Origin: Cellulosimicrobium arenosum
GTDB lineage: Bacteria > Actinomycetota > Actinomycetes > Actinomycetales > Cellulomonadaceae
Assembly: GCF_014837295.1 (NCBI RefSeq)
Contig: NZ_JACYHB010000020.1
Coordinates: 1 to 35,593, forward strand
Direction: 5' to 3'
DNA: 35,593 nt
Both the position numbers and the translations under genes were made by a program. Numbering within the stretch: position 1 is the first letter of the stretch; each line of letters opens with the position of its first letter. Below the pieces are notes generated by a model. That model had not been told where the DNA came from. It worked only from the letters and a program-made list of their open reading frames with translations, and searched no databases. Below, in pieces: positions 10,001 to 17,960 of this stretch.

Positions 10001-10084
10001 CGCCGGCGTGTACCGGTGTGCCGGGGCCCCCGCGGGGGCCGCCGCGTCGTGTGCGTGCGTCTCGGTGGTGTCAGGAATCGTCAC
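7079..10084 (-). CDS. leuS: Leucyl-tRNA synthetase
   Basis: 1001 aa, slightly long but within the actinobacterial range. It charges tRNA-Leu. The class I HIGH motif appears as HVGH (85-88), and the KMSKS loop as KMGKS near residue 773, a variant common in this phylum. The CP1 editing domain is present with [13 protein letters not shown] and [16 protein letters not shown], keeping the conserved aspartate. The C-terminal [12 protein letters not shown] tRNA-binding domain is complete. The start is GTG, with TAGACT 7 nt upstream and no Shine-Dalgarno, so it is probably leaderless. First gene of the minus-strand series. Confidence 0.98.
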   Translation of the reverse strand: MTIPDTTETHAHDAAAPAGAPAHRYTPALAEQIELKWQDRWEERGTFYAANPTGALTDGHGDGPQGVSPFFIMDMFPYPSGAGLHVGHPLGFIATDVVGRFRRMCGENVLHAMGFDAFGLPAEQYAVATGEHPRSVTERNMATYRRQLRRMGLAHDPRRSFATIDSDYVRWTQWIFLQIFDSWYDPDAQRPDGGRGRARPVAELEAEYAAGTRPLPGGVDGVEPGATWSTLTPVQRRAVVDSQRLAYVDESPVNWAPGLGTVLANEEVTADGRSERGNFPVFQRTLRQWKMRITAYADRLVDDLDLIDWPEKVVAMQRNWIGRSDGALVRFAVLGAADGANDVATEAGSQVEVFTTRPDTLFGATFMVVAPEHPLLDEVPTHWPDGTSSAWTGGHASPVEAVAAYRREAAAKTAVERQADAGKKTGVFTGHLAVNPVDGETIPVFTADYVLMGYGTGAIMAVPGGDERDFTFAEAFGLPVVHTVRPADGFPDGFHGAWTGDGEIVASSNDEVSLDGLDVATAKRSIVDWLVAKGRGEATTTYRLRDWLFSRQRYWGEPFPIVWDANDQPVAIPDALLPVDLPDVPDYAPRTFAPDDAGSSPEAPLGRNEDWVDVTLDLGDGPRAYRRDTNTMPNWAGSCWYYLRYLDPSWAGSAADGATVVDPELERYWMGPEHNASAGRAGGVDLYVGGVEHAVLHLLYARFWHKVLFDLGHVSSVEPFHRLFNQGYVQAYAFTDSRGQYVPAAEVSEEPAADGSGEVVYRWGGEVVQREYGKMGKSLKNVVTPDDMYGEYGADTFRVYEMSMGPLDLSRPWDTRAVVGSQRFLQRLWRNVVSEDTGEATVTDEPAEPATLRAVHHAIADVRVEMEHMRPNTAIAKLITLNNHLTSLDRVPREAVEPLVLMTAPVAPHLAEELWERLGHEGSLAHEPFPTADPQYLVEDTVTCVVQVKGKVRGRLEVPPSISDEDLTAAALAEPNVVRAIDGADVRRVIVRAPKLVNVVI

Positions 10085-10091
10085 GCCGCCG

Positions 10092-10097
10092 AGTCTA
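10092..10097 (-). promoter_or_regulatory. leuS -10 box, leaderless type
   Basis: On the minus strand TAGACT is followed by 7 nt and the GTG at 10084. No T-box-like leader is present because almost no 5' leader would remain. Confidence 0.45.
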
Positions 10098-10202
10098 CCG
10101 AGGTCGGGGTCCGGTCCGACCGGGCCGCTGCTGCCGTCGACGGTGGTGCACTCTCGTGAGCGACATCACGGCGCGGTCTCGTTCCGTGGCAGGATGCGCC
10201 CC

Positions 10203-10676
10203 ATGATTGTCGTGACGACGAATGACGTCCCGGGCTACCGCATCGACGCGGTCCTGGGCGAGGTGATGGGCATGACCGTCCGCAGCGCGAACATCGGCGC
10301 GAACTTCGTCGCCGGCTTCCGCGCCATGGGCGGGGGCGAGGTGAAGGAGTACACGAAGCTCGTGTACGAGTCCCGCCAGGAGGTCATGCACCGCATGGTC
10401 GAGGAGGCCACGCGCCGGGGCGCGAACGCCGTGATCGGCATGCGCTTCGACACGGGAGACATCGCGCAGTCCTTCTCGGAGATCTGCGCGTACGGCACCG
10501 CGGTGGTCGCGCACCCGATCGCCGCCGGGCAGCCGGGTGCGACGACCCAGTCCGCGCACCAGGCGTCCGCGGCGGCGCACCGGCCCCAGCAGGGCCCGCA
10601 GGACCGACAGCCCGGGCACGGGCAGCCGCAGCCGTACGGCCAGCAGCCCCCGCAGCCTGGCTACGACCAGCGGTAG
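10203..10676 (+). CDS. YbjQ/UPF0145-family protein with Pro/Gln-rich tail
   Basis: 157 aa. Residues 1-105 form a YbjQ domain: MIVVTTNDVPGYRIDAVLGEVMG, TVRSANIGANFVAG, and RGANAVIGMRFDTG. The family forms pentameric beta-alpha rings of unknown function, sometimes called heavy-metal-binding. The last ~50 residues are Gln/Pro/Gly/His-rich (QPQPYGQQPPQPGYDQR) and disordered. The ATG at 10203 is preferred over the one at 10194 because AGGA lies 8 nt upstream; a CAGGAT hexamer 7 nt upstream could also be a -10. It faces the VKOR gene across a 28-nt gap. Confidence 0.88.
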   Translation: MIVVTTNDVPGYRIDAVLGEVMGMTVRSANIGANFVAGFRAMGGGEVKEYTKLVYESRQEVMHRMVEEATRRGANAVIGMRFDTGDIAQSFSEICAYGTAVVAHPIAAGQPGATTQSAHQASAAAHRPQQGPQDRQPGHGQPQPYGQQPPQPGYDQR

Positions 10677-10704
10677 GCCCGGGCCCGCCCGAGGCAGGTG
10701 CCCG

Positions 10705-11364
10705 TCAGAGGCTCGCCGCGAGGTGCGGGCCCATGACGAGCAGCACCCAGGCGACGAGCGCGACGTACCCGATCGCGACGAAGATGTGCCGGTTCCCGAC
10801 GAGCGTGCGGCGCGCTCCCGCGCCGGCGGGCAGGTGGCCCTCCTGCAGCGCGTGGACGAGCTGGTACCAGAACAGCGGCCACACCACGGCCCACACGACC
10901 ATGCAGTAGGGGCACAGCGCGACCAGCGCGTACAGGCTCGTCCAGACGAGAAAGACGACGAGGCCGAGGGCGACCGTCGTCGCCGCCAGGAGCGAGAGCC
11001 AGTACCAGCGGGGCAGCCTGGCTCCGACCAGCAGGACGACACCGGTCGTGATCACGACGGGGAAGGCTGCGACCCCGAGGACCGGGTTCGGGAAGCCCAG
11101 GAGCGAGCCCTGCCAGGACCCCATCGCCGCGCCGCAGTCGATGAACACGTTGAGGCTGCAGGACAGCACGTGCCCGGGGTCGATGAGCGTGAGGTACCGC
11201 TCGATCGTCAGGGCGGCCGAGGCCACGAGGCCGATCGTGCCGAGCACGACGAGCAGCACACCCATCGTGCGCGGACCGAGTCCTCGGGTCCCGGCGACGT
11301 CCGCGAGGCTCGGGTCGTCGACGTCGGTCGTGACGTCCGCACCGGAGGTGGCGCTCTTGCTCAC
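10705..11364 (-). CDS. Vitamin K epoxide reductase (VKOR) family membrane protein
   Basis: 219 aa with about five membrane helices. The active-site CPYC lies near residue 150, and the loop cysteines sit in CSLNVFIDCG near residues 68 and 77. This is the arrangement of bacterial VKORs that reoxidise a periplasmic DsbA-like thiol oxidase using quinone. No fused thioredoxin domain follows, so a separate DsbA is needed and is not in this window. The GTG at 11364 has an excellent Shine-Dalgarno (AGGAG, 7 nt spacing), which rules out the upstream ATG at 11436 that overlaps the MFS gene end. Confidence 0.93.
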   Translation of the reverse strand: MSKSATSGADVTTDVDDPSLADVAGTRGLGPRTMGVLLVVLGTIGLVASAALTIERYLTLIDPGHVLSCSLNVFIDCGAAMGSWQGSLLGFPNPVLGVAAFPVVITTGVVLLVGARLPRWYWLSLLAATTVALGLVVFLVWTSLYALVALCPYCMVVWAVVWPLFWYQLVHALQEGHLPAGAGARRTLVGNRHIFVAIGYVALVAWVLLVMGPHLAASL

Positions 11365-11411
11365 GGGGATGCTCCTCGGGGATCCTCGGCTCGTCGCCGA
11401 CGCTGGCTGGA

Positions 11412-11426
11412 CGCGCCCTGGGCGCG
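11412..11426 (-). terminator. Short palindrome after the MFS gene
   Basis: CGCGCCC-T-GGGCGCG lies 12 nt past the MFS stop and in the leader of the VKOR gene. It could be a weak terminator or attenuator. A TAGGTT (11440-11435, minus) just upstream may be the VKOR promoter. Confidence 0.3.
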
Positions 11427-11437
11427 GTGCCGACAAC

Positions 11438-12670
11438 CTATCGCGACTCGCTGGGAAGCCGCTGAGCCGTCACGGGAGCGGCGTCGGTGGAGACGACGAC
11501 ACCGGCGGGTCGGCGCCCTGCGACGAGGATGATCGCCAGGCCGGCGAGCGTGAGCAGGACACCCGTCCAGGCCGGCGCGAGATAGCCCCATCCACCGGCG
11601 ATGACGAGGCCACCGAGGAAGGCACCGTTGGCGTTGCCGACGTTCAGCGCGGAGTGGCACAGCGCGGCGCCGAGAGACGGGGTCGCCGGAGACAGGTCCA
11701 TGAGTCGCGTCTGGAGCGCGAGCCCCAGCACCTGGGACGTGACGCCGAGCAGGAACAGCGCGAGCACGGCGGGGACGGGGTGCTCCCCCGTCAGCGCGAA
11801 GAGCGCGAGCGTCGCCGCGGTCGAGCCGAAACCGAGGTACACGGTCCGCATCACGGACCGGTCCGCGAGCCGGCCGCCGACGAGCGTCCCCACGGTCATC
11901 CCGACGCCGAAGACCGCGAGCACCAGCGGCACCGCACCTGACGAGAGACCCGTGGCGCGAGTGATCGTCGGTTCGACGTAGGAGTACACGGCGAACATGC
12001 CGCCGAACCCGACCGCGGCGGCGACGAACCCGATCCACAGGGGTGCGTTGCGCAGCGCGCCGAGCTCGCGCCGCACGCTCGAGACCTCGCGGCCGGCGTC
12101 GGCCGGCACGAGCCACCACAGCGCCGCGAGGGTCACGAGCCCGAGCAGACCCACGAGCACGAACGCCGCACGCCACCCGAGCTGCTGCCCGACGAACGTC
12201 GACAGCGGCACGCCGACGACGTTCGCGACCGTCAGCCCGGTCATCATCATCGCGACGGCGTGCCCACGACGCCCCGGGCCGACGACGGCGGCACCCACGG
12301 CCGCGCCCACGCCGAAGAAGGCACCGTGCGGCAGCCCGGCGAGGAAGCGACCGGCGACGAGTGTGTCGATGCTTCCCGCGGTCGCGGACAGCACGTTGGC
12401 GACGGAGTAGAACGCCATGAGCGCGAGGAGGAGCTGCTTGCGCGGCAGCCGGGCCGCGAGCACGGTGAGCAGCGGCGCGCCGACGACCACGCCGACCGCG
12501 TAGGCCGTGATCGCGTTCCCGGCCGTGGGGATCGACACCTGCAGGTCGGCCGCGATGTCGGACAGCAGGCCCATCGTCGCGAACTCGGTCGTACCGATGG
12601 TGAACCCGCCCATGGCGAGCGCCAGGAGGGCGGGGGTGGCGGACGGCGCGGGCCGTGCCGGGTCGGTCAT
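11438..12670 (-). CDS. MFS transporter, AraJ/DHA1-type efflux
   Basis: 410 aa with 12 predicted helices. The N-terminal GGFTIGTTEFATMGLLSDIA and the loop segment ARLPRKQLLLALM, plus GRFLAGLPHGAFFGVGAAV, are typical of the AraJ/PbuE/sugar-efflux branch of DHA1. It probably exports sugars, purines or drugs; substrate unknown. The start ATG has GGAGA 7 nt upstream. It lies 91 nt downstream of mntR on the same strand, with a palindrome in the gap, so it probably has its own regulated promoter. Confidence 0.88.
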   Translation of the reverse strand: MTDPARPAPSATPALLALAMGGFTIGTTEFATMGLLSDIAADLQVSIPTAGNAITAYAVGVVVGAPLLTVLAARLPRKQLLLALMAFYSVANVLSATAGSIDTLVAGRFLAGLPHGAFFGVGAAVGAAVVGPGRRGHAVAMMMTGLTVANVVGVPLSTFVGQQLGWRAAFVLVGLLGLVTLAALWWLVPADAGREVSSVRRELGALRNAPLWIGFVAAAVGFGGMFAVYSYVEPTITRATGLSSGAVPLVLAVFGVGMTVGTLVGGRLADRSVMRTVYLGFGSTAATLALFALTGEHPVPAVLALFLLGVTSQVLGLALQTRLMDLSPATPSLGAALCHSALNVGNANGAFLGGLVIAGGWGYLAPAWTGVLLTLAGLAIILVAGRRPAGVVVSTDAAPVTAQRLPSESR

Positions 12671-12700
12671 GAGGGTCTCCGGTCGTCGGGCCGAGAGGCA

Positions 12701-12714
12701 TCGAATCGATTCGA
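12701..12714. promoter_or_regulatory. 14-bp perfect palindrome upstream of the MFS gene
   Basis: TCGAATCGATTCGA is its own reverse complement and lies 30 nt before the MFS start. The centre ATCGAT matches the AnCGnT core of LacI/GalR-type operators. No LacI gene is in this window. Confidence 0.4.
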
Positions 12715-12761
12715 GGAACGTCGGCGACGATGACGACGGAAGATCGGGGTACGCCGACAGT

Positions 12762-13451
12762 CTAGGCGGTCGGGTCGCTCCCGCGCACGACCCACACGTG
12801 CTCGGCAGCCCGCAGGCCGAGCTGGGCGCTCGACGACCCCGACCACCGCAGGGTCACCGTCCCCGCGTACTCGCGTCGTTCCGTGACCTCCACGTGGGTG
12901 TCCAGCCCGACCCCGAGCTCGGCCAGGTATCGCAGGACGTCCGGGTCGGCGTCGGAGATGCGTACGACGACGGCACCCTCGCCCGCCGCGAGGTCGGACA
13001 GCGCCACCGCAGGCGGGCTGTCGAGCTCGCCGGACGGCGTCGGGATCGGGTCGCCGTGCGGGTCGCGCGTCGGGTGACCGAGCCTGGCGTCGATCCGCTC
13101 GATCATGAGGTCGGAGACCGCGTGCTCGAGCACCTCGGCCTCGTCGTGGACCTCGTCCCACCCGTACCCCAGCTCCGAGACGAGGTACGTCTCGAGCAAC
13201 CTGTGCCGGCGCACCATCGCCAGGGCCAGGGCCCGGCCGCGCTCCGTCAGCTCGATGGCCCCGTAGGGCGCGTGCTCCAGCAGCCCCTGCGCGCTGAGCC
13301 TGCGGACGGTCTCCGAGACCGTGGACGCGCCGACGCCCATGCGCGCCGCGAGGAGCTTGGTCGTCACCGGGTCCTGCGACCATTCCTGGGCGGACCAGAC
13401 GACCTTCAGGTAGTCCTGGCCCACGGGCGTGAGGTCGGCGGGGTGGTCCAC
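12762..13451 (-). CDS. mntR: DtxR/MntR-family metal-dependent repressor, probably Mn-type
   Basis: 229 aa with three parts: a winged helix (about 1-72, LLAARMGVGASTVSETVRRL), a dimer and metal domain (73-140), and a C-terminal FeoA/SH3-like domain. Metal-ligand positions visible are H83, H102, E106, E109 and H110. In iron-type DtxR/IdeR the E106 position is Cys; Glu there is the hallmark of Mn-sensing MntR, so I infer manganese. The GTG start has TAGGGT exactly 6 nt upstream, a leaderless pattern. No Mn transporter is adjacent. Confidence 0.88.
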   Translation of the reverse strand: MDHPADLTPVGQDYLKVVWSAQEWSQDPVTTKLLAARMGVGASTVSETVRRLSAQGLLEHAPYGAIELTERGRALALAMVRRHRLLETYLVSELGYGWDEVHDEAEVLEHAVSDLMIERIDARLGHPTRDPHGDPIPTPSGELDSPPAVALSDLAAGEGAVVVRISDADPDVLRYLAELGVGLDTHVEVTERREYAGTVTLRWSGSSSAQLGLRAAEHVWVVRGSDPTA

Positions 13452-13457
13452 GCGACC

Positions 13458-13463
13458 ACCCTA
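13458..13463 (-). promoter_or_regulatory. mntR -10 box, leaderless type
   Basis: Minus-strand TAGGGT, 6 nt, then the GTG at 13451. There is no Shine-Dalgarno. Confidence 0.45.
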
Positions 13464-13476
13464 GTTCACGGCGACG

Positions 13477-13495
13477 GCCCGCCCGGGGCGCGGGC
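13477..13495 (-). terminator. Hairpin directly after the YceI gene
   Basis: GCCCGC (13477-13482) pairs with GCGGGC (13490-13495) around a 7-nt loop, abutting the YceI stop codon. Short but GC-only, placed between two same-strand genes. Confidence 0.35.
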
Positions 13496-14212
13496 TCAGG
13501 ACCCGTCTCCGGGCTGGGTGGCGTGCTCGAGCTGCAGCCGGACCTCGACCGTCGCGTCGTCGTCGACCGGGACCGCGGACTCCGGCGGCACGCTGACGCC
13601 GAGTTCGGTGAGCGTGACGGGGACTGCAGCGCTGACCTGGAGGCCGTCACCGGAGCGCTGCGCCTCGACGGACGCCTCGACCGGGATCGTCACGTCGCGC
13701 ACGGTGAGGGTGCCGCGCGCCTCGAGCACCACCGGCTCGGTCGTGCGCTCCAGCTCGCTGACGTCCACCGGGGCGGTGAGCGTGAAGATCACGCTCGGGT
13801 AGGCCTCCACCTCGAGCGCCTCCCGGTAGGCGCGGTCGAGCGCGGCGTCCCCGGTCGTCACGCCGGCGGTCTGCGTGGTGATCTCTGCGCTCTGCGCCTC
13901 GCCGCCACGGACGACGACGTGCCCGCCGACGTCGGCGGTGGTCGCGACCACAGGATCCCCCGACGCCCCCGATCCGGTCTCGTGGACGCGGTACCCCGCC
14001 TCGGAGCCGCCCGCCACGACCCACGTCCCGTCGACCTCGAAGGGCCCGGGGGCAGGGTCCTCGACGCTGTCGGTGGGTGTCCCGGACGTCTCCAGACCCA
14101 GAGGCGGCGGCGCCTTGCCTTCCGTGATCTGCGACCAGACGAACGGCGCGAGCAGGACGGCGACCAGCGCGAGGACGACCACGACGACGATCCAGCGCGA
14201 GGACCTGCTCAT
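13496..14212 (-). CDS. Membrane-anchored YceI-family lipocalin-like protein
   Basis: 238 aa. An N-terminal helix (WIVVVVVLALVAVLLAPFVW, about 7-26) anchors it, then a Pro/Gly linker, then a YceI domain (about 60-230): FEVDGTWVVAGGSEAGYRV, VRGGEAQSAEITTQT, YPSVIFTLTAPVD and TLTVRDVTIPVEASV. YceI proteins form a barrel that binds polyisoprenoid-like lipids; here it faces outside. An in-frame ATG at 14221 gives three more residues (MVP). It follows the metallophosphoesterase gene by 70 nt on the same strand with a hairpin between. Confidence 0.9.
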   Translation of the reverse strand: MSRSSRWIVVVVVLALVAVLLAPFVWSQITEGKAPPPLGLETSGTPTDSVEDPAPGPFEVDGTWVVAGGSEAGYRVHETGSGASGDPVVATTADVGGHVVVRGGEAQSAEITTQTAGVTTGDAALDRAYREALEVEAYPSVIFTLTAPVDVSELERTTEPVVLEARGTLTVRDVTIPVEASVEAQRSGDGLQVSAAVPVTLTELGVSVPPESAVPVDDDATVEVRLQLEHATQPGDGS

Positions 14213-14258
14213 GGGCACCATGATGCCTCGGCGCCTCGCGCGGACCGCAGACCGACGC

Positions 14259-14281
14259 GCGCCCGGGCCGCGACCGGGCGC
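14259..14281 (-). terminator. Hairpin after the metallophosphoesterase gene
   Basis: GCGCCCGG (14259-14266) pairs with CCGGGCGC (14274-14281) around 7 nt, 1 nt past the stop codon. A likely minus-strand terminator, so the YceI gene may be transcribed separately. Confidence 0.5.
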
Positions 14282-14282
14282 A

Positions 14283-16187
14283 CTACTCGTCGCCGGCCGG
14301 TTCCTCGGTCGACGTCGCCGGAGCCGTCGGCGCGTCCGTACCCGTCTCCGTGCCCGCCTCGGTCCCGAGCGACTCGTCGCCGGGCTGGTTCTCCTCGTCG
14401 CCGGGCGCGACCGGGCGGGGCCACGCGATGCGAGGCCACACCTTCGCGGTCGCATCGGTCGCGACCTGCACGAGCTGCCAGTCGACGATCCGCCGCTCGA
14501 CCGGGTCGAAGCGCAGCACCGTCATCTCCGCCGTGCCCTTGAGCGGGCCGATCCGCAGCTGGTCGGCGACCGCGCCCGCGGTGCTCCCGCTCACGTACCG
14601 CACGCCGTAGCCGTACGGGTCCGGGCCGTCGCGGGTGTGCATGTGGCCGGCGAGCAGCGAGGGGACGCACCCGGAGTCGAGCGCGTCGTTCCCCATCCGC
14701 GGGGTGTGGATCATCATGAGGTCGATCGGGTCGCCGCTCTCCTGCAGCTCGCACGCGGTGTCCGCGAGACGGGCCGCGTACTGCGCCGGCGTCTCCTCCC
14801 GCGCCGGCTTGCTGCCCTCGCCGATCCGTGACTCCAACGGGTCGCGGTCGCCGAGGATGCGGATGCCCTCGACGTCCACGACCGAGCCGTCGAGCTCGAT
14901 CGCCCCGTTCGAGCGCCATTGCTGCGCCGTCTCGACGCTGTCGTGGTTGCCGTCCGCCACGACCGTCTGCACGCCCTGCGGGACCGCGGAGGCGAACGAG
15001 TCGACGCAGAACGACTCCACCCCTGTCCCGTTCATGGTCGTGTCGCCGGCGTTGAGGACGATGCTCGCCCCGGAACGCTCGGCGGCGGTCCGGATGAGCG
15101 GGGTCATGCCGGTGTTGCAGTGCAGGTCGCTGATCATCAGGAGCGTCACGAGCTCGTCGTCCGGCGTCGTGGTCGCGCCAGACGTCGCCCCGTCCTCGCC
15201 CCGGTCCCCGCCCTCGTCCTGGGCCGCGGCCCCGTCCTGGCCCGCGGCCCCGTCCTCGTCGTCGTCCTCCTCCGGGGAGGGGTCGGTGCCGTCCGCACCG
15301 GTGCTCTCGTCGGTGGGGTCGCCCGTGGGCGCGTCGTTCTCCGCGGCTGGGCCCGGTCCCGCCGGGGTGTCCGTCGACCCGCCGGGGCCCGGGGGGTCCG
15401 CGGACGCTGCCAGGACGTCCTGGATCGCCGCGCGGCGGTCCCAGGCCGTGGCGAGGTTGGCGTCGGCCTCCGCGTAGAACTCGTCGTTCTCGCGCAGCAG
15501 GTCGAGCGCGATGGACCCGTACGTGTCGACGATCCCCCCGAGCCGTCCGGTGATGCGCGCACCCTCCAGAGGCGTCCCGGCGAAGACGGCCGACGCCGGG
15601 CGCGACGTGCCCCCCGTCGAGTCCGGGTCGCTCCCGGTGAGGGTCGCACCGACGAGGACCACGACGAGCAGCCCGGCCGTGATCTCGTAGGTACGCGGCG
15701 CCAGGGCCGCCGAGACCTCCCGTCGCCGTGCGGCGCCGAGCAGGAGCACCAGCCCCGCCGACCCCGCCCCGACCAGCAGCACGGCGAGTGCGGTCCGCCG
15801 CAGCGCGTCGACGACCAGGTCGTGCGCGACCGCCGAGATCGTCGTCCCGGGCGACGCGAAGAACGCCAGGTAGGCGTCGAGGTCGTGCGACAGGCTGTCG
15901 AGGCTCTCGGCCTGGCCCACGGCCGTGAGGTCGGCGGGGATCTCCTCGACCGTGACGAGGACGCCGAGGCGCAGCGGCAGGGGCGAGTCGATCTGCAACG
16001 TCCCGAGCGGCCCGAAGTCGAGGACGACGAGCCCGCTCGTCGTGACGTCGTACCGCGCCTCGTGGGGACCGAGCCCGGCGTCGACCTGCGCCGACGTCAC
16101 ACCCCACAGGACGCACGGGAACAGCAGGGCGATCACGACGAGCGTGCGTCGGAGCCACCGGGGCGGGATGCGGCGGGAAGTGGTCAT
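14283..16187 (-). CDS. Membrane-anchored exported metallophosphoesterase with acidic linker
   Basis: 634 aa. A signal or anchor helix at about 10-32 is followed by an external domain (~90 aa), two helices near 125-150 and 170-190, a long Asp/Glu/Gly/Ala linker (about 270-340, with repeated GQDGAA-like units), and a calcineurin-like domain. Metal motifs are DLH (~350), GD (~380), GNHD (~413), MMIH and GHMH (~516). All five blocks are present, so it should be active. The topology puts the catalytic domain outside; the substrate is unknown. The ATG at 16187 has AAAGG 8 nt upstream and is preferred to the GTG at 16196. The C-terminal 50 residues are Glu/Thr/Ala-rich. Confidence 0.85.
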   Translation of the reverse strand: MTTSRRIPPRWLRRTLVVIALLFPCVLWGVTSAQVDAGLGPHEARYDVTTSGLVVLDFGPLGTLQIDSPLPLRLGVLVTVEEIPADLTAVGQAESLDSLSHDLDAYLAFFASPGTTISAVAHDLVVDALRRTALAVLLVGAGSAGLVLLLGAARRREVSAALAPRTYEITAGLLVVVLVGATLTGSDPDSTGGTSRPASAVFAGTPLEGARITGRLGGIVDTYGSIALDLLRENDEFYAEADANLATAWDRRAAIQDVLAASADPPGPGGSTDTPAGPGPAAENDAPTGDPTDESTGADGTDPSPEEDDDEDGAAGQDGAAAQDEGGDRGEDGATSGATTTPDDELVTLLMISDLHCNTGMTPLIRTAAERSGASIVLNAGDTTMNGTGVESFCVDSFASAVPQGVQTVVADGNHDSVETAQQWRSNGAIELDGSVVDVEGIRILGDRDPLESRIGEGSKPAREETPAQYAARLADTACELQESGDPIDLMMIHTPRMGNDALDSGCVPSLLAGHMHTRDGPDPYGYGVRYVSGSTAGAVADQLRIGPLKGTAEMTVLRFDPVERRIVDWQLVQVATDATAKVWPRIAWPRPVAPGDEENQPGDESLGTEAGTETGTDAPTAPATSTEEPAGDE

Positions 16188-16260
16188 CGGCACCACCTTT
16201 GCCGATCCGCCCCCCGCCCGCCAACCCGCGTGCGCTCCCGGGGGCGTCGTGCGCGCCGGG

Positions 16261-17805
16261 TCACGCGCGCGCGTCCCGCAGCGTCACGAGGGCGAGCACG
16301 GCCGCTCCCAGCATGAGCACGAGCCCGATGAGCGAGGTCACGCCGACCCCGCTGCCGAACGCCGCGTGGGCGGAGTCGAGCAACGCCTGCGACTGTGCGG
16401 TCGGCAGGGTCTGCGCGACCTGCGTCGCACCACCGAGCGTCTCGGCGGCTGCCGCCGCGTCGGCGTCCTGGACGCCCGCGGGGACGACCACGTTCGCGTG
16501 GTAGGACGCGGTGAGGATGCTGCCGAGCACGGCCGTGCCGAGCACCGAGCCGCCCTCGTAGGCGGTCTCCGAGATCGCCGACGCGGCGCCCGCCTGCTCC
16601 GGCGGGACGGAGGAGACGATGAGGTCGTTCGACACGGTCTCCGCCGCACCGACCCCGAGCGAGAGGACCGCGAACGCCACGACGAGCAGCCACAGCCCGC
16701 TCCCGCCGCCCCCGAGGGCGACGATCGCGTACCCGGTGGCCGAGCACGTGAGCGCGACGGCGACGACGTGCGCGGGCCGCACCCGCCGCACGACGCGGAC
16801 GACAAGCAGTCCGGCCGTCACCATCACCGTCAGACCCGGGAGCAGCGCGAGCCCGGCCTGCATCGGCGAGAGCCCCAGGACGAGCTGGACGTCCTGGGAG
16901 ACGAAGAACAAGAACCCGACGAGCGAGAACACCGACAGCAGGTTGACGAGCACCGCGCCGGAGAAGGCGCGACGGGTGAACAGGCGCACGTCGAGCATCG
17001 GGTCGGGCCGGCGCAGCTGGCGCCGGACGAACGACGTCCCCGCCACGAGACCGACGACGACGCCCGCCACCCCGAGCACGCTCATGCCGTCCTTGGCGAG
17101 GGACTTGATGCCGTAGACGACGGGGGTCATGGTCGCCATGACGAGCACGATCGACAGGGGGTCGATCCTGCCCGGTGCGGGGTCGCGCGACTCGGGCACG
17201 AAGATCGGCGCGAGGACGAGCAGGACGACCAGCACGGGGACGGCCAGCAGGAAGACCGAACCCCACCAGAAGTGCTCGAGCAGGAACCCGCCCACGATCG
17301 GGCCGAGCGCGGCGCCGCCGGCGAACGCCGACGCCCAGATCGCGATGGCCAGACGGCGCTCCTGGCGGTCGGTGAAGACGTTGCGCAGCAGCGACAGCGT
17401 CGACGGCATGAGCATGGCACCGAAGAAGCCGAGCGCCGCGCGCGACGCGACGAGGGCCCCCGCGCTCGGTGCGTAGGCCGCCACGACGGAGACCGCCGCG
17501 AACCCGACGGCACCGACGAGCAGCAGGCGACGCCGACCGACCCGGTCGGCGAACGAGCCCATCGGCACGAGCAGGCCCGCGAGCACGAGCGGGTAGACGT
17601 CGATGATCCACAGCAGCTGGGTCCCGGACGGGCGCAGGGCCTCCGAGATCTGCGGCAGCGCGAAGCTGAGCACGGTGTTGTCGATCGACACGAGCAGCAC
17701 CGGGAGCATGAGCACGGCGAGCGCGAGCCAGCGTCTTCGTGCTCCGGCTTCCGGCCTGGGTGCTGGGGTGCGGGCCGGTGCCGTCGGCAGGTGTGTCGCC
17801 GTCAC
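16261..17805 (-). CDS. DHA2-family MFS drug efflux transporter (14 TM)
   Basis: 514 aa. The first helix has VLLVSIDNTVLSFALPQISEAL, with DVYPLVLAGLLVPMGSFADRVGRRRLLLVG (conserved loop 2-3) and motif C in the fifth helix (GAALGPIVGGFLLE). This is the SmvA/QacA branch, which exports cationic drugs. The GTG at 17805 has GGAAGGA 6-7 nt upstream, an excellent Shine-Dalgarno. The longer upstream frame would cross the TetR operator. Divergent from a TetR gene with an operator between, so probably drug-induced. Confidence 0.92.
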   Translation of the reverse strand: MTATHLPTAPARTPAPRPEAGARRRWLALAVLMLPVLLVSIDNTVLSFALPQISEALRPSGTQLLWIIDVYPLVLAGLLVPMGSFADRVGRRRLLLVGAVGFAAVSVVAAYAPSAGALVASRAALGFFGAMLMPSTLSLLRNVFTDRQERRLAIAIWASAFAGGAALGPIVGGFLLEHFWWGSVFLLAVPVLVVLLVLAPIFVPESRDPAPGRIDPLSIVLVMATMTPVVYGIKSLAKDGMSVLGVAGVVVGLVAGTSFVRRQLRRPDPMLDVRLFTRRAFSGAVLVNLLSVFSLVGFLFFVSQDVQLVLGLSPMQAGLALLPGLTVMVTAGLLVVRVVRRVRPAHVVAVALTCSATGYAIVALGGGGSGLWLLVVAFAVLSLGVGAAETVSNDLIVSSVPPEQAGAASAISETAYEGGSVLGTAVLGSILTASYHANVVVPAGVQDADAAAAAETLGGATQVAQTLPTAQSQALLDSAHAAFGSGVGVTSLIGLVLMLGAAVLALVTLRDARA

Positions 17806-17863
17806 AGCGATTCCTTCCACGTACGACGGGCGGCGGGGCGTGCGCGGTGGCGCCGAACTTCCA

Positions 17864-17877
17864 ACCGTCCAGACGGT
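17864..17877. promoter_or_regulatory. TetR operator between MFS and tetR
   Basis: ACCGTC-CA-GACGGT is a perfect 6-bp inverted repeat with a 2-nt spacer, midway between the divergent genes. On the minus strand TACTAT or TATACC overlaps it as a probable MFS -10; on the plus strand TATAGT (17877-17882) overlaps its edge. Binding here would block both promoters. Confidence 0.65.
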
Positions 17878-17947
17878 ATAGTAACGACGCGACGTGCCGG
17901 ATGTCATCCCGGGACGGCCCCGAGCCGGCTGTGACCCTGCGCACCAC

Positions 17948-17953
17948 TACGCT
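17948..17953 (+). promoter_or_regulatory. tetR -10-like box, leaderless type
   Basis: TACGCT, 7 nt, then the ATG at 17961. This supports that start over the in-frame ATG at 17901, which would fit the TATAGT at 17877-17882 instead. Confidence 0.35.
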
Positions 17954-17960
17954 CGACGAC

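Noticed and set aside
6263-10159. A long plus-strand open frame antisense to leuS and degV
   Set aside because: The translation is Arg/Asp/Val-rich without motifs, the usual mirror of a high-GC gene on the other strand; leuS and degV are certain.
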